The notes under the pieces are model-generated. The model worked only from the letters and a program-made list of their open reading frames with translations, was not told the DNA's origin and did no database searches. A program made the translations under genes and the position numbers. A stretch of DNA of 64,000 bases from positions 496,001-560,000 of the forward strand of contig NZ_JTFC01000031.1 in the NCBI RefSeq assembly GCF_003991225.1, in the 5' to 3' direction. Source of the DNA: Candidatus Kurthia intestinigallinarum. Lineage in GTDB: Bacteria; Bacillota; Bacilli; Bacillales_A; Planococcaceae. Position 1 is the stretch's first letter; the number at the start of each line of letters is the position of its first letter. Positions 9,865 through 18,489 of this stretch are shown here, piece after piece.

Positions 9865-10640
9865 ATTAATCCGATTTTTTTCATCGCTTTTGATAAGCCA
9901 TCATGGTCGACATGGTCCGTCACAAATGTCGCGGCGCGCTTCGCTTCATCTACACCGTTGCCCATCGCCACACTAATGCCGCGCTCTGAAAAGGCCTCAA
10001 GCATTTCTTTATCATTTAAGCCGTCACCAAAAACGACGACATCTTTTGCTTCAAAATCCGTATGTTTTAAAAACTGCTCAATGCCATACGCCTTTGAAAC
10101 GCCTTTATTAATAACATCTAATGAATATTCGTGCCAGCGGATAAAATGCAGCTCAGGAAACGCCTTACGATAATCCGCTTCAACCGCCGCATCACCGTAA
10201 AGTAAAATTTGATAAATTGGTTTTAGGCTATACGCTTTTGGCGCTACGGTCGGCATCGGATAAAATAATGAATCCATGCTAACTTGTACTTCATGCGTAT
10301 TAATAGTAGAAGACATTTTTTCGTCGTCTAAAAAGACAAGCGGACTATCTTCTTTATATGCCATGTCCACCATGCGCTCCATCGTTTCAAGCGGCAGTGG
10401 ACTTCCTGAAATTAATTTTCCTTTGTGTACAACATACTGTCCATTAAAACTCACATACGAATCTACAGCGAGCTCTTTCGCTACTTCTTCTAAAAAGTAA
10501 GGTGAACGACCCGTTGCAATCGCCACCTCATGACCATTCGCACGTGCTGCATCAATCGCTTCACGCGTTGCTTGTGGTAGCTCCTTGTTTGAATTGTATA
10601 GTGTTCCGTCGATATCAAAAAATAAAATTTTCTTTTCCAT
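9861..10640 (-). CDS. Cof-type HAD family hydrolase (YkrA-like)
   Basis: 259 aa HAD phosphatase of the Cof/YkrA type. The nucleophile motif is FDIDGT (Asp9, Asp11), motif II is ATGR near residue 43, and the C-terminal metal site is GDGLNDKEM. The type IIB cap lies between them. Such enzymes dephosphorylate sugar phosphates, FMN-like or other small metabolites; the substrate is not predictable. The ribosome site is GGAGCG. Its place between def and rpoY-rnjA matches ykrA of B. subtilis. Confidence 0.9.
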   Translation of the reverse strand: MEKKILFFDIDGTLYNSNKELPQATREAIDAARANGHEVAIATGRSPYFLEEVAKELAVDSYVSFNGQYVVHKGKLISGSPLPLETMERMVDMAYKEDSPLVFLDDEKMSSTINTHEVQVSMDSLFYPMPTVAPKAYSLKPIYQILLYGDAAVEADYRKAFPELHFIRWHEYSLDVINKGVSKAYGIEQFLKHTDFEAKDVVVFGDGLNDKEMLEAFSERGISVAMGNGVDEAKRAATFVTDHVDHDGLSKAMKKIGLI

Positions 10641-10755
10641 CTGGCACGCTCCTTCTATGTCGATATGCTCTTTACATCAAAAAAATTTTTCTGTAAAATA
10701 TTTTACTGAATTATTAGCACAAAATGGCTAATAAAATTGAGCAAACGTTTCATGC

Positions 10756-10787
10756 GCCCTGGCCATTTTTATGGAGGGCTTTTCTTT
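10756..10787 (+). promoter_or_regulatory. Terminator-like hairpin in the rpoY-rnjA leader
   Basis: GCCCT.CCAT pairs with ATGG.AGGGC and is followed by TTTTCTTT. No plus-strand gene lies upstream (the HAD gene is on the minus strand), so this would act on the 5' leader of rpoY-rnjA as an attenuator, unless the promoter lies after it. A TATAAA/GATAAT box at about 10806-10815 could be such a downstream -10 element, but its -35 is poor. Confidence 0.45.
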
Positions 10788-10860
10788 ATTTTAAAGGACT
10801 AACATGATAATATAAAGGAAATGCAATTATTTTGAACGTATTAAAGGAGACAATAACACA

Positions 10861-11073
10861 ATGATTTACAAAGTTTATTACCAAGAAAACAAGCTTGAGG
10901 TACCAGTTCGCGAAAATACTAAAAGCCTATATCTTGAAGCGGTTGACGTGCGTGAAGTACGTGAAAAACTTCAAGATCGTAACTACAACATCGAATTAAT
11001 TCAATTGCTTGAAGGTAACTACCTAGAATATGAACAAGCAAGTGAAAACTACCGTTTGGAGAAATTTGACTAG
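10861..11073 (+). CDS. rpoY: RNA polymerase epsilon subunit
   Basis: A 70-aa protein matching the RpoY/YkzG family, a small accessory subunit of RNA polymerase found only in Firmicutes. It starts MIYKVYYQE and ends YRLEKFD, the usual length and pattern. The ribosome site AAAGGAGA lies just before the ATG. The stop codon TAG is immediately followed by the ATG of rnjA, so the two are translationally coupled, as in B. subtilis and Staphylococcus. Confidence 0.93.
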   Translation: MIYKVYYQENKLEVPVRENTKSLYLEAVDVREVREKLQDRNYNIELIQLLEGNYLEYEQASENYRLEKFD

Positions 11074-12741
11074 ATGAAATTTGTCAAAAACGACCAAACT
11101 GCTGTTTTCGCACTCGGCGGACTGGGCGAAATCGGCAAAAATACGTATGCAATTCAATTCCAAGATGAAATTATCTTAATTGATGCAGGAATTAAATTCC
11201 CAGAAGATGATCTTCTAGGAATCGATTATGTAATCCCTGATTACACGTATCTAAAACGCAATGTAGACAAAATCAAAGGTTTATTCGTAACACATGGCCA
11301 CGAAGATCACATCGGTGGTATTCCTTATTTATTACGCCAAATTAACATTCCTGTTTATGGTGGTAAATTAGCACTTGGTCTTTTACGTAACAAGCTTGAC
11401 GAGCATGGTCTACTACGCACAACAAAATTAATTGAAGTGGCAGAGGAAGATGTGATTAAATTCCGTAAAACATCGGTTAGCTTCTTCCGCACAACGCACA
11501 GTATTCCAGACGCATTAGGTGTTGTTGTTAAAACACCGCCTGGTAATATCGTGCATACAGGTGACTTCAAGTTTGACTTTACGCCAGTTGGTGAACCTGC
11601 TAACTTAACAAAAATGGCTGAAATCGGGAAAGAAGGCGTTCTTTGCCTACTATCTGATAGTACGAATGCTGAACGTCCTGAATTCACCATGTCTGAACGT
11701 AAAGTTGGCGAGTCAATTGACGAAATCTTACGTAAAGTAGAAGGTCGTATTATCTTTGCGACATTCGCATCAAATATTCACCGCTTAAAACAAGTAACAG
11801 ATGCTGCTGCAGCTCACGGTCGTAAAGTTGCAGTATTTGGTCGTAGTATGGACAACGCGATTACAATCGGTCGCGAACTTGGCTATATTACAGCACCAAA
11901 AGAAACATTTGTTGATGCGCAAACAATTAACCGTTTGCCAGCGAACGAAGTCATGATTTTATGTACGGGTTCGCAAGGTGAGCCAATGGCAGCACTTTCT
12001 CGTATTGCTAATGGTACGCACCGTCAAATCCAAATCCAACCAGATGATACAGTCGTATTCTCTTCTTCACCAATTCCAGGGAATACAACAAGCGTGAACA
12101 AAATCATCAACCTGCTATTCCGTGCAGGTGCTGACGTTATTCACGGTGCGATTAATAATATCCACACATCTGGTCACGGCTCTCAACAAGAGCAAAAATT
12201 AATGCTTCGCCTAATTAAACCTAAATTCTTCATGCCAATCCATGGTGAATACCGCATGCAAAGCATGCACAAACAATTAGGGATTGATTGTGATGTTCCT
12301 GAAGATAATATCTTCGTTATGGAAAACGGTGAAGTATTAGCATTAAGCTCAGACTCTGCACATGTTGCAGGTCGTATTCCATCAGGTGATGTATACATCG
12401 ATGGTAACGGTATCGGTGATATCGGTAACATCGTTTTACGTGACCGTCGCATTCTTTCAGAAGAAGGCTTAGTTATCGTTGTTGTAAGCATCGATATGGA
12501 AACAAAACGCCTTGTGTCTGGCCCTGACATTATTTCACGTGGTTTCGTTTACATGCGTGAATCAGGCTCAATGATTAATGAGGCGCAGCAAATGCTGAAC
12601 CGCAACTTGCAACAATCACTGCAAGATAAATCACCACAATGGTCTGAACTTAAAAACGAAATTACGGATATCTTAACACCGTACTTATTCGAAAAAACAA
12701 AACGTCGTCCAATGGTCTTACCGATCATCATGGAAGTCTGA
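11074..12741 (+). CDS. rnjA: Ribonuclease J1
   Basis: 555 aa metallo-beta-lactamase/beta-CASP nuclease with both 5'-3' exonuclease and endonuclease activity; central to mRNA decay and RNA maturation. The metal motif is HGHEDH (His74, His76, Asp78, His79), with further His/Asp ligands in the DSTNAE region and the C-terminal HGEYRMQ segment, and the RNase J C-terminal domain ending IIMEV. The ATG directly abuts the rpoY stop; the GGAG inside the rpoY end serves as ribosome site. It ends at a strong terminator. Confidence 0.97.
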   Translation: MKFVKNDQTAVFALGGLGEIGKNTYAIQFQDEIILIDAGIKFPEDDLLGIDYVIPDYTYLKRNVDKIKGLFVTHGHEDHIGGIPYLLRQINIPVYGGKLALGLLRNKLDEHGLLRTTKLIEVAEEDVIKFRKTSVSFFRTTHSIPDALGVVVKTPPGNIVHTGDFKFDFTPVGEPANLTKMAEIGKEGVLCLLSDSTNAERPEFTMSERKVGESIDEILRKVEGRIIFATFASNIHRLKQVTDAAAAHGRKVAVFGRSMDNAITIGRELGYITAPKETFVDAQTINRLPANEVMILCTGSQGEPMAALSRIANGTHRQIQIQPDDTVVFSSSPIPGNTTSVNKIINLLFRAGADVIHGAINNIHTSGHGSQQEQKLMLRLIKPKFFMPIHGEYRMQSMHKQLGIDCDVPEDNIFVMENGEVLALSSDSAHVAGRIPSGDVYIDGNGIGDIGNIVLRDRRILSEEGLVIVVVSIDMETKRLVSGPDIISRGFVYMRESGSMINEAQQMLNRNLQQSLQDKSPQWSELKNEITDILTPYLFEKTKRRPMVLPIIMEV

Positions 12742-12749
12742 TTATAATA

Positions 12750-12783
12750 AAAAGGCTTGGAATGTACATTCCAAGCCTTTTTT
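12750..12783. terminator. Terminator after rnjA
   Basis: A perfect hairpin AAAAAGGCTTGGAATG / CATTCCAAGCCTTTTT with T runs on both strands. It stops rnjA and can also stop the sulfur operon arriving on the minus strand. Confidence 0.92.
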
Positions 12784-12869
12784 GTTGCGAAAAAAACTTA
12801 TAATTATTCTTTATTTTGCAAAATATATGGTCACAGATGTTTAGGTCAGTTCTTTTTTTCATCCTCTTT

Positions 12870-13412
12870 TTACACGCGCGTGGTAATTTGTACATGTTGT
12901 GCAATATAAGTAGCCTGATGTGCGATACGTTCACGTGCCGCTGCATCCACCTCGTAATGACCATCCGCTAGCTTTGTCACTTGCTTGTCTACTACAAAGA
13001 CGGTATGCGCAATATGTGTTGCACCAAGCACTGTCACAACGGGCTTCAGTGCATAATCAATCGCTAGTAAATGCCCAATAGAGCCGCCAATCGCAATCGG
13101 CCACACTAGCTTTCCTTCTAAGCCCTTTTGCGGAATCAAATCCAGGAAGGTTTTTAAAATCCCTGTGTAAGCTGCTTTATAAATCGGTGTTAAAATGACG
13201 ACAATATCTGCCGCTTCGACCTTTGCAGTCGCCGTTTTAATCGCCTCACTACCAAAATTCGCTAAAATTAAATCCTCTGCCGGTAGCTGATGGACATATA
13301 AGATTTCTGTGTCAATGCCCTGTGCCTGCAAAGCCTGTTCCGCCTGCTGCTGCACCCCGGTTAAACGTGAATAAACTGTATTGCTGCCATTAATTAAAAT
13401 TGCTTTTGTCAT
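12870..13412 (-). CDS. NADPH-dependent FMN reductase (SsuE/MsuE-like)
   Basis: 180 aa flavodoxin-fold reductase starting MTKAILINGSNT, with the family loop TPIYKAAYTGILK and the IAIGGSIGH segment of the SsuE group. It supplies reduced FMN to a partner monooxygenase. The partner gene ends 11 bases upstream on the same strand, and the three ABC transporter genes precede that, so this is the last gene of a five-gene operon for organosulfur (or similar) uptake and oxidation. The product is cytoplasmic. Confidence 0.88.
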   Translation of the reverse strand: MTKAILINGSNTVYSRLTGVQQQAEQALQAQGIDTEILYVHQLPAEDLILANFGSEAIKTATAKVEAADIVVILTPIYKAAYTGILKTFLDLIPQKGLEGKLVWPIAIGGSIGHLLAIDYALKPVVTVLGATHIAHTVFVVDKQVTKLADGHYEVDAAARERIAHQATYIAQHVQITTRV

Positions 13413-13423
13413 GTATAGCCCTC

Positions 13424-14764
13424 CTATTGTGTAACTGCACCTAAAACATCAGATGCAGTCGGTGTTTTCAAGCCTAAGTTTCCACGTAATGTCGTGCTCT
13501 CATACTCTGTACGGAATAGTCCGCGGCGCTGTAATTCTGGAATAACAAGGTTAATAATATCGGTAAAACCTTCTGGGAAATGAGGTGGCATAATATTAAA
13601 GCCATCCGCCGCACCATTTACAAACCATTCCTCTAGCTGATCGACAATTTGCGTTGGCGTTCCGACAATTTCTCGGTGTCCACGAGCACCAGCTACGCGC
13701 TCATATACCTCACGAATCGTCACAAGATTTTCTCGAACGGCTAAATCTCGAATGACATGATAGCGCGTCTGTGGATTAGATGGGTCCGCATTCGGTGCAT
13801 CAAGTGGAAAGGCATCATCAATGTCATACTGTGAAAAATCAGAATCGGTCACACCAGACAAATACTTTAAGCCGACCTCTGGCAAAATATACGAGCTGAG
13901 CTGCTGTTGCTTAGCTCGCGCCTCTTCTTCCGTTTTCGCTACTGTAATAAACACACCCGGCATCACTTTTAAATCATCCGCATGACGGCCATATTTTCTG
14001 AGGCGTCCTTTCACATCTGCATAAAATTGCTGCCCCGCTTCAAGTGTTTGCCAAGCTGTAAAGATGACTTCTGCGGTTTTTGCGGCAAACTCTTTTCCTG
14101 CTTCTGATGAACCCGCCTGCACAAGCACTGGATGCCCTTGCGGTGTTTCCGTCTGATCCAAATAGCCCTCCACATCAAACCATTCGCCATGATGCTCGAC
14201 GCAATGCGTTTTTGCTTTATTTAAAAATTGGCCACTTTCTTTATCTAAAACGAGCGCTTCTTTTTCAACAGAATGCCAAAGCTTTTTGGTCACTTCTACA
14301 AACTCTTCTGCACGTTCATAGCGACGCGCATGTTCTAAATGATGGTCTTTACCAAATAAGGAAGCTTCTTTGCCATTCGATGATGTGACGATATTCCATG
14401 CGGCGCGACCACCCGATAAGTGATCAATGGAGCCAAATTTGCGCGCAAGATGGAAGGGCTCATTATAAGTTGTCGTTGCCGTTGAAACGAAGCCAATATT
14501 TTTTGTCACAGCTTGCAGCGCTGAAATTAATACAATCGGGTCAAACTTCAAGCCTGAGCGATCATTTTCAACAATTTCTTCACCAAAAACATCGGCGAAA
14601 AACACCATATCAAATTTCGCCTTTTCGGCTAATTGCGCCTGCTCTTTAATAAAATCAAACGTAAACGCTTCGTTTGTTTTAGCTGATGGATAGCGCCATG
14701 ACGCCAAATGATGTCCTGGTAAAAAAAAGAATGCCCCTAGCTTCATTTGTTTGGTATTCCTCAT
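13424..14764 (-). CDS. FMN-dependent monooxygenase, NtaA/SnaA/DszA family
   Basis: A luciferase-like (LLM) two-component monooxygenase of about 446 aa. The N-terminus KLGAFFFLPGHHLASWRYP and the later GRAAWNIVTS and HARRYERAEE segments are typical of the NtaA/DszA/SfnG/DmoA family, which oxidises chelators, dibenzothiophene sulfone, dimethyl sulfide and similar compounds with FMNH2. The start at 14764 (MRNTKQMKLG) is set by GGAG 9 bases upstream; longer frames lack a site. The substrate cannot be fixed; the sulfonate-type transporter and FMN reductase suggest an organosulfur compound. Confidence 0.88.
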   Translation of the reverse strand: MRNTKQMKLGAFFFLPGHHLASWRYPSAKTNEAFTFDFIKEQAQLAEKAKFDMVFFADVFGEEIVENDRSGLKFDPIVLISALQAVTKNIGFVSTATTTYNEPFHLARKFGSIDHLSGGRAAWNIVTSSNGKEASLFGKDHHLEHARRYERAEEFVEVTKKLWHSVEKEALVLDKESGQFLNKAKTHCVEHHGEWFDVEGYLDQTETPQGHPVLVQAGSSEAGKEFAAKTAEVIFTAWQTLEAGQQFYADVKGRLRKYGRHADDLKVMPGVFITVAKTEEEARAKQQQLSSYILPEVGLKYLSGVTDSDFSQYDIDDAFPLDAPNADPSNPQTRYHVIRDLAVRENLVTIREVYERVAGARGHREIVGTPTQIVDQLEEWFVNGAADGFNIMPPHFPEGFTDIINLVIPELQRRGLFRTEYESTTLRGNLGLKTPTASDVLGAVTQ

Positions 14765-14805
14765 ATACAACATCTCCAATTCATTTACTTGGTATTTAAA
14801 CATAC

Positions 14806-15813
14806 TTAATACGGATTAAATTCATTCGTATACATCGATTTCGTATCAATGTCTCCTGCTGGTAAATCATCTACACGCTGTAATGGCTCGATCCAGCGAC
14901 TGAAGTCCTCGTCCGTAAATGTACCACCCTTTGTCGCAATACCTGTGCCACTCCAATATTGTAAATTTTCAATTGGCTCATCACGATCACGTTTTTCCAT
15001 AATCGATTCTAAGCGCTCGACCACTTTATCGCGCTCAGTCGTATTCATCCACTCGATGGCCTTCGCCACACCTTGTGTAAAATCTTTTACCTCATCTGGA
15101 TTCTCTTTAATAAACTCGGTCGTAAAGAAGTAGCTACCGGCATTATAAGCCTTTGAAAAAGCATCCATATCACGGAAAATGAGTTGCGTTTTTTTACGTT
15201 CTACAGCCTTATCACGAAATACACCATTCAGTGCGGCGACATCGACCTGCCCGTTAATAACAGCCTGCTCCGCATTCACTTGTGGCATCGTCACGAACTC
15301 AATTTTTTCAATATCCGCATCACTAACGCCCGATGTATGTAAGTATTCTCGAATGGCCATCTCATAATGCGCTCCCCGAATATTAACGGCCACTTTTTTA
15401 CCAATCAAATCTTCGGGCTCTTTAATCGTTGTGCCCTTTTTGCCGAAGAAGCCAAGAAAGACTTTTTCATTACTACCATACGATGTCACGACCGATTTCA
15501 CTTTGACACCCTTGGCGATGGATTTTAAAATCGCGCCGTTAAAGGACATCCCGTAATCTAACTGCTTCGTCGCCACAAATTGAATGCTTTCCGGTCCACC
15601 CGTATAAGCTCCCTGATAATCGAGCGACACTTTTTTAAAGTAGCCTAAATCCTGCGCCACCTCTGCTGGGTTTACAATGCCTGTCTCTCCTTGATAACGC
15701 AGTGGATATTTACCATCCGCCGCCTTTGATGTAGCGTCCTCTGTCTTGTCACCACAAGCGCTAAGTGACACCGCCACTACTGCTGCGCTCAGCAATGCTG
15801 CAAATTTTTTCAT
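14806..15813 (-). CDS. ABC transporter substrate-binding lipoprotein, sulfonate/nitrate type (SsuA-like)
   Basis: 335 aa. A lipoprotein signal peptide with lipobox LSAC (Cys20) anchors it to the outer face of the membrane. The mature part has the NMT1/SsuA periplasmic-binding fold, with segments such as GPESIQFVATKQLDYG and EQAVINGQVDVAAL that fit the aliphatic sulfonate, taurine or nitrate binding group. It lies between the permease gene and the monooxygenase gene. The exact ligand is unknown; the neighbourhood points to a sulfur compound. Confidence 0.88.
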   Translation of the reverse strand: MKKFAALLSAAVVAVSLSACGDKTEDATSKAADGKYPLRYQGETGIVNPAEVAQDLGYFKKVSLDYQGAYTGGPESIQFVATKQLDYGMSFNGAILKSIAKGVKVKSVVTSYGSNEKVFLGFFGKKGTTIKEPEDLIGKKVAVNIRGAHYEMAIREYLHTSGVSDADIEKIEFVTMPQVNAEQAVINGQVDVAALNGVFRDKAVERKKTQLIFRDMDAFSKAYNAGSYFFTTEFIKENPDEVKDFTQGVAKAIEWMNTTERDKVVERLESIMEKRDRDEPIENLQYWSGTGIATKGGTFTDEDFSRWIEPLQRVDDLPAGDIDTKSMYTNEFNPY

Positions 15814-15825
15814 TATTGATTCCCC

Positions 15826-16638
15826 CTATTTCACTGGTTGTTTCCATTTTGAAAAATGCTTTTCGATTGCCAGTAATGTTTGGTTAATGACAATTCCTAA
15901 AAGTGAGATTGTTAAAATTCCCGCATACATCTCAGGAATTTGGAAATTGTATTGTGTGAAGGTGATATAATAGCCAAGCCCCGCCTTTGCGCCAATCATC
16001 TCTGCGGCGATTAGTACGAGGATGGCCCCTGTCCCTGCCATGCGAATGCCCGTAAAAATCGTTGGCACAGAGGCTGGTAAAATGACTTTTTTAAATAACT
16101 GAAAATCCGATAAATTCATCGATTTTGCTGACTTTATATACAGCGGGTCGACATCACGTACCGCCGCAATCGTATTTAATAAAATCGGCCAAATACATGC
16201 GAAAATAATAATGCCCACTTTTGATACTTCACCGATGCCAAGTAATAAAATAAAGACCGGTAATAGCGCAAGTGCTGCCGTATTACGGAAAAGCTCAAGC
16301 ACTGGATTAAAAAGCTCGCGTGCTAGTGGATACCAACCAATAAGTAGCCCAAGTGGTACCGCAACTGCAATTGCTATAAAGAAGCCAAGTGCTGAACGCA
16401 CAATACTCGCGCTAAAATGCTTCCATAATTCGCCGCTGACAAGCAACTGCCACCACGTTTTTGCGATTTCTGAAAATGGCGGGAAAAACACGCGGTCCAC
16501 TAAACCAATACGCGGTGCAATCTCCCATAAAGCAAGTAGTACAACTAATACAATGGATTGCTTAAATAGCTTTGTGCCTATCGTAAATCCGCTCGTTTCC
16601 TGCGCTGGTTTTGCGATAGCTTTTTTAATCGTAACCAT
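15826..16638 (-). CDS. ABC transporter permease, sulfonate type (SsuC-like)
   Basis: 270 aa with about six membrane helices and the binding-protein-dependent permease motif (SVPTIFTGIRMAGTGAIL region, contacting the ATPase). The N-terminus is a short cytoplasmic tail before the first helix (QSIVLVVLLALWEIAP). It is placed 12 bases after the ATPase gene and 12 bases before the binding-protein gene. The product forms the channel of the uptake system. Confidence 0.92.
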   Translation of the reverse strand: MVTIKKAIAKPAQETSGFTIGTKLFKQSIVLVVLLALWEIAPRIGLVDRVFFPPFSEIAKTWWQLLVSGELWKHFSASIVRSALGFFIAIAVAVPLGLLIGWYPLARELFNPVLELFRNTAALALLPVFILLLGIGEVSKVGIIIFACIWPILLNTIAAVRDVDPLYIKSAKSMNLSDFQLFKKVILPASVPTIFTGIRMAGTGAILVLIAAEMIGAKAGLGYYITFTQYNFQIPEMYAGILTISLLGIVINQTLLAIEKHFSKWKQPVK

Positions 16639-16650
16639 CCAATTCCTCCT

Positions 16651-17439
16651 TTAAATATAAGCCCCCTGGTATTCCTTCTCATGCAGCTCACTCCATACCT
16701 GATGACGAATGCTTGAAAATTCACTGCTTGAACGAAAATCAGCATCTTGTAGTCGGTGCTTCGTATCATTATCGATTATCGTTTTGACCTTTCCTGGATT
16801 CGCTGACAGCACCGCAATTCGCTGACCTAAATACACGGCCTCATCAATGCCATGTGTAATAAAGACAATCGTTTTTCCAGTCTTTTGCCAAATACGCACA
16901 AGCTCCTCCTGTAGATTTTCACGCGTTTGTGCATCAAGTGCCGCAAACGGTTCATCCATTAATAGCACCTCCGGATCATAGGCGAGGCTTCTCGCAATCG
17001 CGACGCGCTGCTTCATACCGCCTGATAATTCATTTGGATAATGATCATAAAATTGCTGAAGACCGACTAAATCCATATAATATTTTGCCTGCTGTAGCCG
17101 TTCTTTTTTCGAAATACCCTTTGCCTCTAAGCCAAACGCCACATTTTGTAGTGCCGTACGCCATGGATACAAAGCATATTGCTGAAAAACGATAGCACGG
17201 TCTAAACCCGGTCCTGTAATTTCCTGCTCGTTAATTAAAATGCGTCCTTTCGTTAGCTTCGTTAAACCACCTAACATATCTAACAATGTCGACTTCCCAC
17301 AACCCGAAGGCCCTACTACTGTTAAAAATTCACCTTCGCGAACCTTTAAGTTTACATCTGACACTGCTGTGAATGGTGGTTTGCCGTTTCGTGCTGGAAA
17401 TGTTTTTTCGACAAACTCAAACGAGATTTTATTTTTCAT
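16651..17439 (-). CDS. ABC transporter ATP-binding protein, sulfonate type (SsuB-like)
   Basis: About 262 aa with Walker A GPSGCGKST, Q-loop FQQYALYPW, signature LSGGMKQR, Walker B LLMDEPFAALD and H-loop ITHGIDEA. The set is typical of nitrate/sulfonate/taurine importers. A first ATG at 17445 is only 2 bases from the GGAAGG site; the ATG at 17439 has 8-base spacing and is preferred. It is the first gene of the operon, about 50 bases after a terminator-like leader hairpin, so expression may be controlled by antitermination. Confidence 0.92.
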   Translation of the reverse strand: MKNKISFEFVEKTFPARNGKPPFTAVSDVNLKVREGEFLTVVGPSGCGKSTLLDMLGGLTKLTKGRILINEQEITGPGLDRAIVFQQYALYPWRTALQNVAFGLEAKGISKKERLQQAKYYMDLVGLQQFYDHYPNELSGGMKQRVAIARSLAYDPEVLLMDEPFAALDAQTRENLQEELVRIWQKTGKTIVFITHGIDEAVYLGQRIAVLSANPGKVKTIIDNDTKHRLQDADFRSSSEFSSIRHQVWSELHEKEYQGAYI

Positions 17440-17445
17440 CGACAT

Positions 17446-17600
17446 CGCCTTCCTTATAATTCATAGTGGTTTAATAGGTATTGAGGTGTAAAAAAAGGCT
17501 TCCGTGCCCGAAGAAATTATTCTTCCTGTACGAAAGCCTCTGGTTGTCCAGTGAGCATTTTTTAAACGCTAAAGCCTATTAACTTGATAGGAATACTTTA
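17446..17600 (-). promoter_or_regulatory. Leader of the sulfur operon with two copies of a palindromic box
   Basis: Two similar boxes flank the leader: 17574-17595 (core CCTAT-N7-ATAGG) and 17458-17482 (AATTCATAG...AATAGGTATT). Both resemble the AT-rich ATAGGAAT-type sites used by CymR-like regulators of sulfur genes in Bacillales; this resemblance is from memory, not a search. A promoter-like TTGCGC, 17 bases, TAAAGT lies just upstream of the first box on the minus strand. Between the boxes is a conserved-looking stretch, CACTGGACAACCAGAGGC, leading into a terminator hairpin. It does not match the S-box (SAM) or T-box core. Confidence 0.5.
17490..17539 (-). terminator. Leader terminator (possible attenuator) upstream of the sulfur operon
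   Basis: On the minus strand AGGCTT.CGT...AGAA pairs with TTCT...ACG.AAGCCT, followed by seven T. It stands about 50 bases before the ATPase start codon, after a leader of at least 60 bases. Since ktrC upstream already has a terminator inside the repeat, this one most likely belongs to the leader. Confidence 0.7.
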
Positions 17601-17653
17601 ACAGCTATTCCTTTTTTGCGCAAGTAGTTTTCTGAATATTTTAAATTCGTATT

Positions 17654-17794
17654 AAAAAAGTGATTGGGCCAGAATACGTTATTTTCCTTTTTTAGCGTTC
17701 GCAACGAAAAACCGGAACCGCACCACAGCGCGATTCCGGTTTTTCTTATGCTCATATGAACGGTTGTTTTTATACATATGTCCCAGCCTCTTTT
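17654..17794. repeat. Intergenic repeat element, copy A (about 141 bp)
   Basis: The most divergent of four copies. The left end reads GATTGGGCCA and the right end TGTCCCAGCCTCTTTT; inside are the shared block CCTTTTTTAGCGTTCGCAAC and a hairpin AAAAACCGGAA...TTCCGGTTTTT (17707-17744). The right end overlaps the ktrC stop codon, so the hairpin serves as its terminator. Confidence 0.85.
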
Positions 17795-18452
17795 AATGCA
17801 TCATTTTTTTCTCAAAACGATTAATATCTGCATCTGCACCAATAACGATTAAAATATCGCCTTCATGAATTTCCTCTTCCGCCTGTGGTGACACGATAAC
17901 ATCATTACCTCGCTTGATGGCCATAATGTTAATACCATAGCGTGCACGGATATCCATACCAATAATTGTATGACCCTCTAAATGATGGGTCGCCTGAATT
18001 TCGACGATTGAGTGCTCATCCGATACTTCTAAATAATCTAATACATTATTTGATAGCATATTATTTGCGACACGAATCCCCATATCACGCTCTGGGTGGA
18101 CAACATGGTCAGCACCAATTTTACGTAGCACTTTTTCATGATAATCATTTTGTGCCTTCACCGTAATTTTTGGTACACCGATTTCTTTTAAAATAATCGT
18201 CGTTAAAATACTCGCCTGAATATCATCACCAATGGCAACAATCACATGCTCAAAATTACGAATACCTAATTGTTTTAATACCGTTTCATCCGTTGTATCC
18301 GCTGTTACGGCTTCGGTTGCAATTTGCGCAAATTCATTGACGCGCTCCGATGACTTATCAATCGCCATTACATCGGCGCCTTGACTAACAAGCTCATTTA
18401 CAATACTTCCGCCAAAGCGGCCTAGGCCAATGACAACAAATTCCTTTTCCAT
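17793..18452 (-). CDS. ktrC: Potassium uptake regulatory subunit KtrC (RCK protein)
   Basis: 219 aa cytosolic RCK protein with an N-terminal Rossmann nucleotide-binding domain (GLGRFGGS, residues 9-16; AIDKS acidic end of the second strand) and a C-terminal RCK_C domain (about 135-219). It forms a ring that gates a KtrB/KtrD channel; the C-terminal domain of this family binds c-di-AMP. The channel gene is not adjacent; a KtrD-like gene lies at 50338-51696. The neighbourhood (near rnjA, rpoY) matches ktrC/ykqB of B. subtilis, which supports KtrC over KtrA. The stop codon lies in the end of a repeat element. Confidence 0.9.
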   Translation of the reverse strand: MEKEFVVIGLGRFGGSIVNELVSQGADVMAIDKSSERVNEFAQIATEAVTADTTDETVLKQLGIRNFEHVIVAIGDDIQASILTTIILKEIGVPKITVKAQNDYHEKVLRKIGADHVVHPERDMGIRVANNMLSNNVLDYLEVSDEHSIVEIQATHHLEGHTIIGMDIRARYGINIMAIKRGNDVIVSPQAEEEIHEGDILIVIGADADINRFEKKMMH

Positions 18453-18489
18453 GAAAATACCTCGATTCTATTTTTTCACTGTCGACACG

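Noticed and set aside
17446-17600. S-box (SAM-I) or T-box riboswitch before the sulfur operon
   Set aside because: The leader lacks the S-box core blocks and the T-box AGGGTGG-type sequence; only the terminator and palindromic boxes are supported.
17654-17794. Insertion sequence or transposon at the repeat copies
   Set aside because: Elements are only about 140 bp, carry no transposase frame and show no clear target duplication; described as a repeat family instead.
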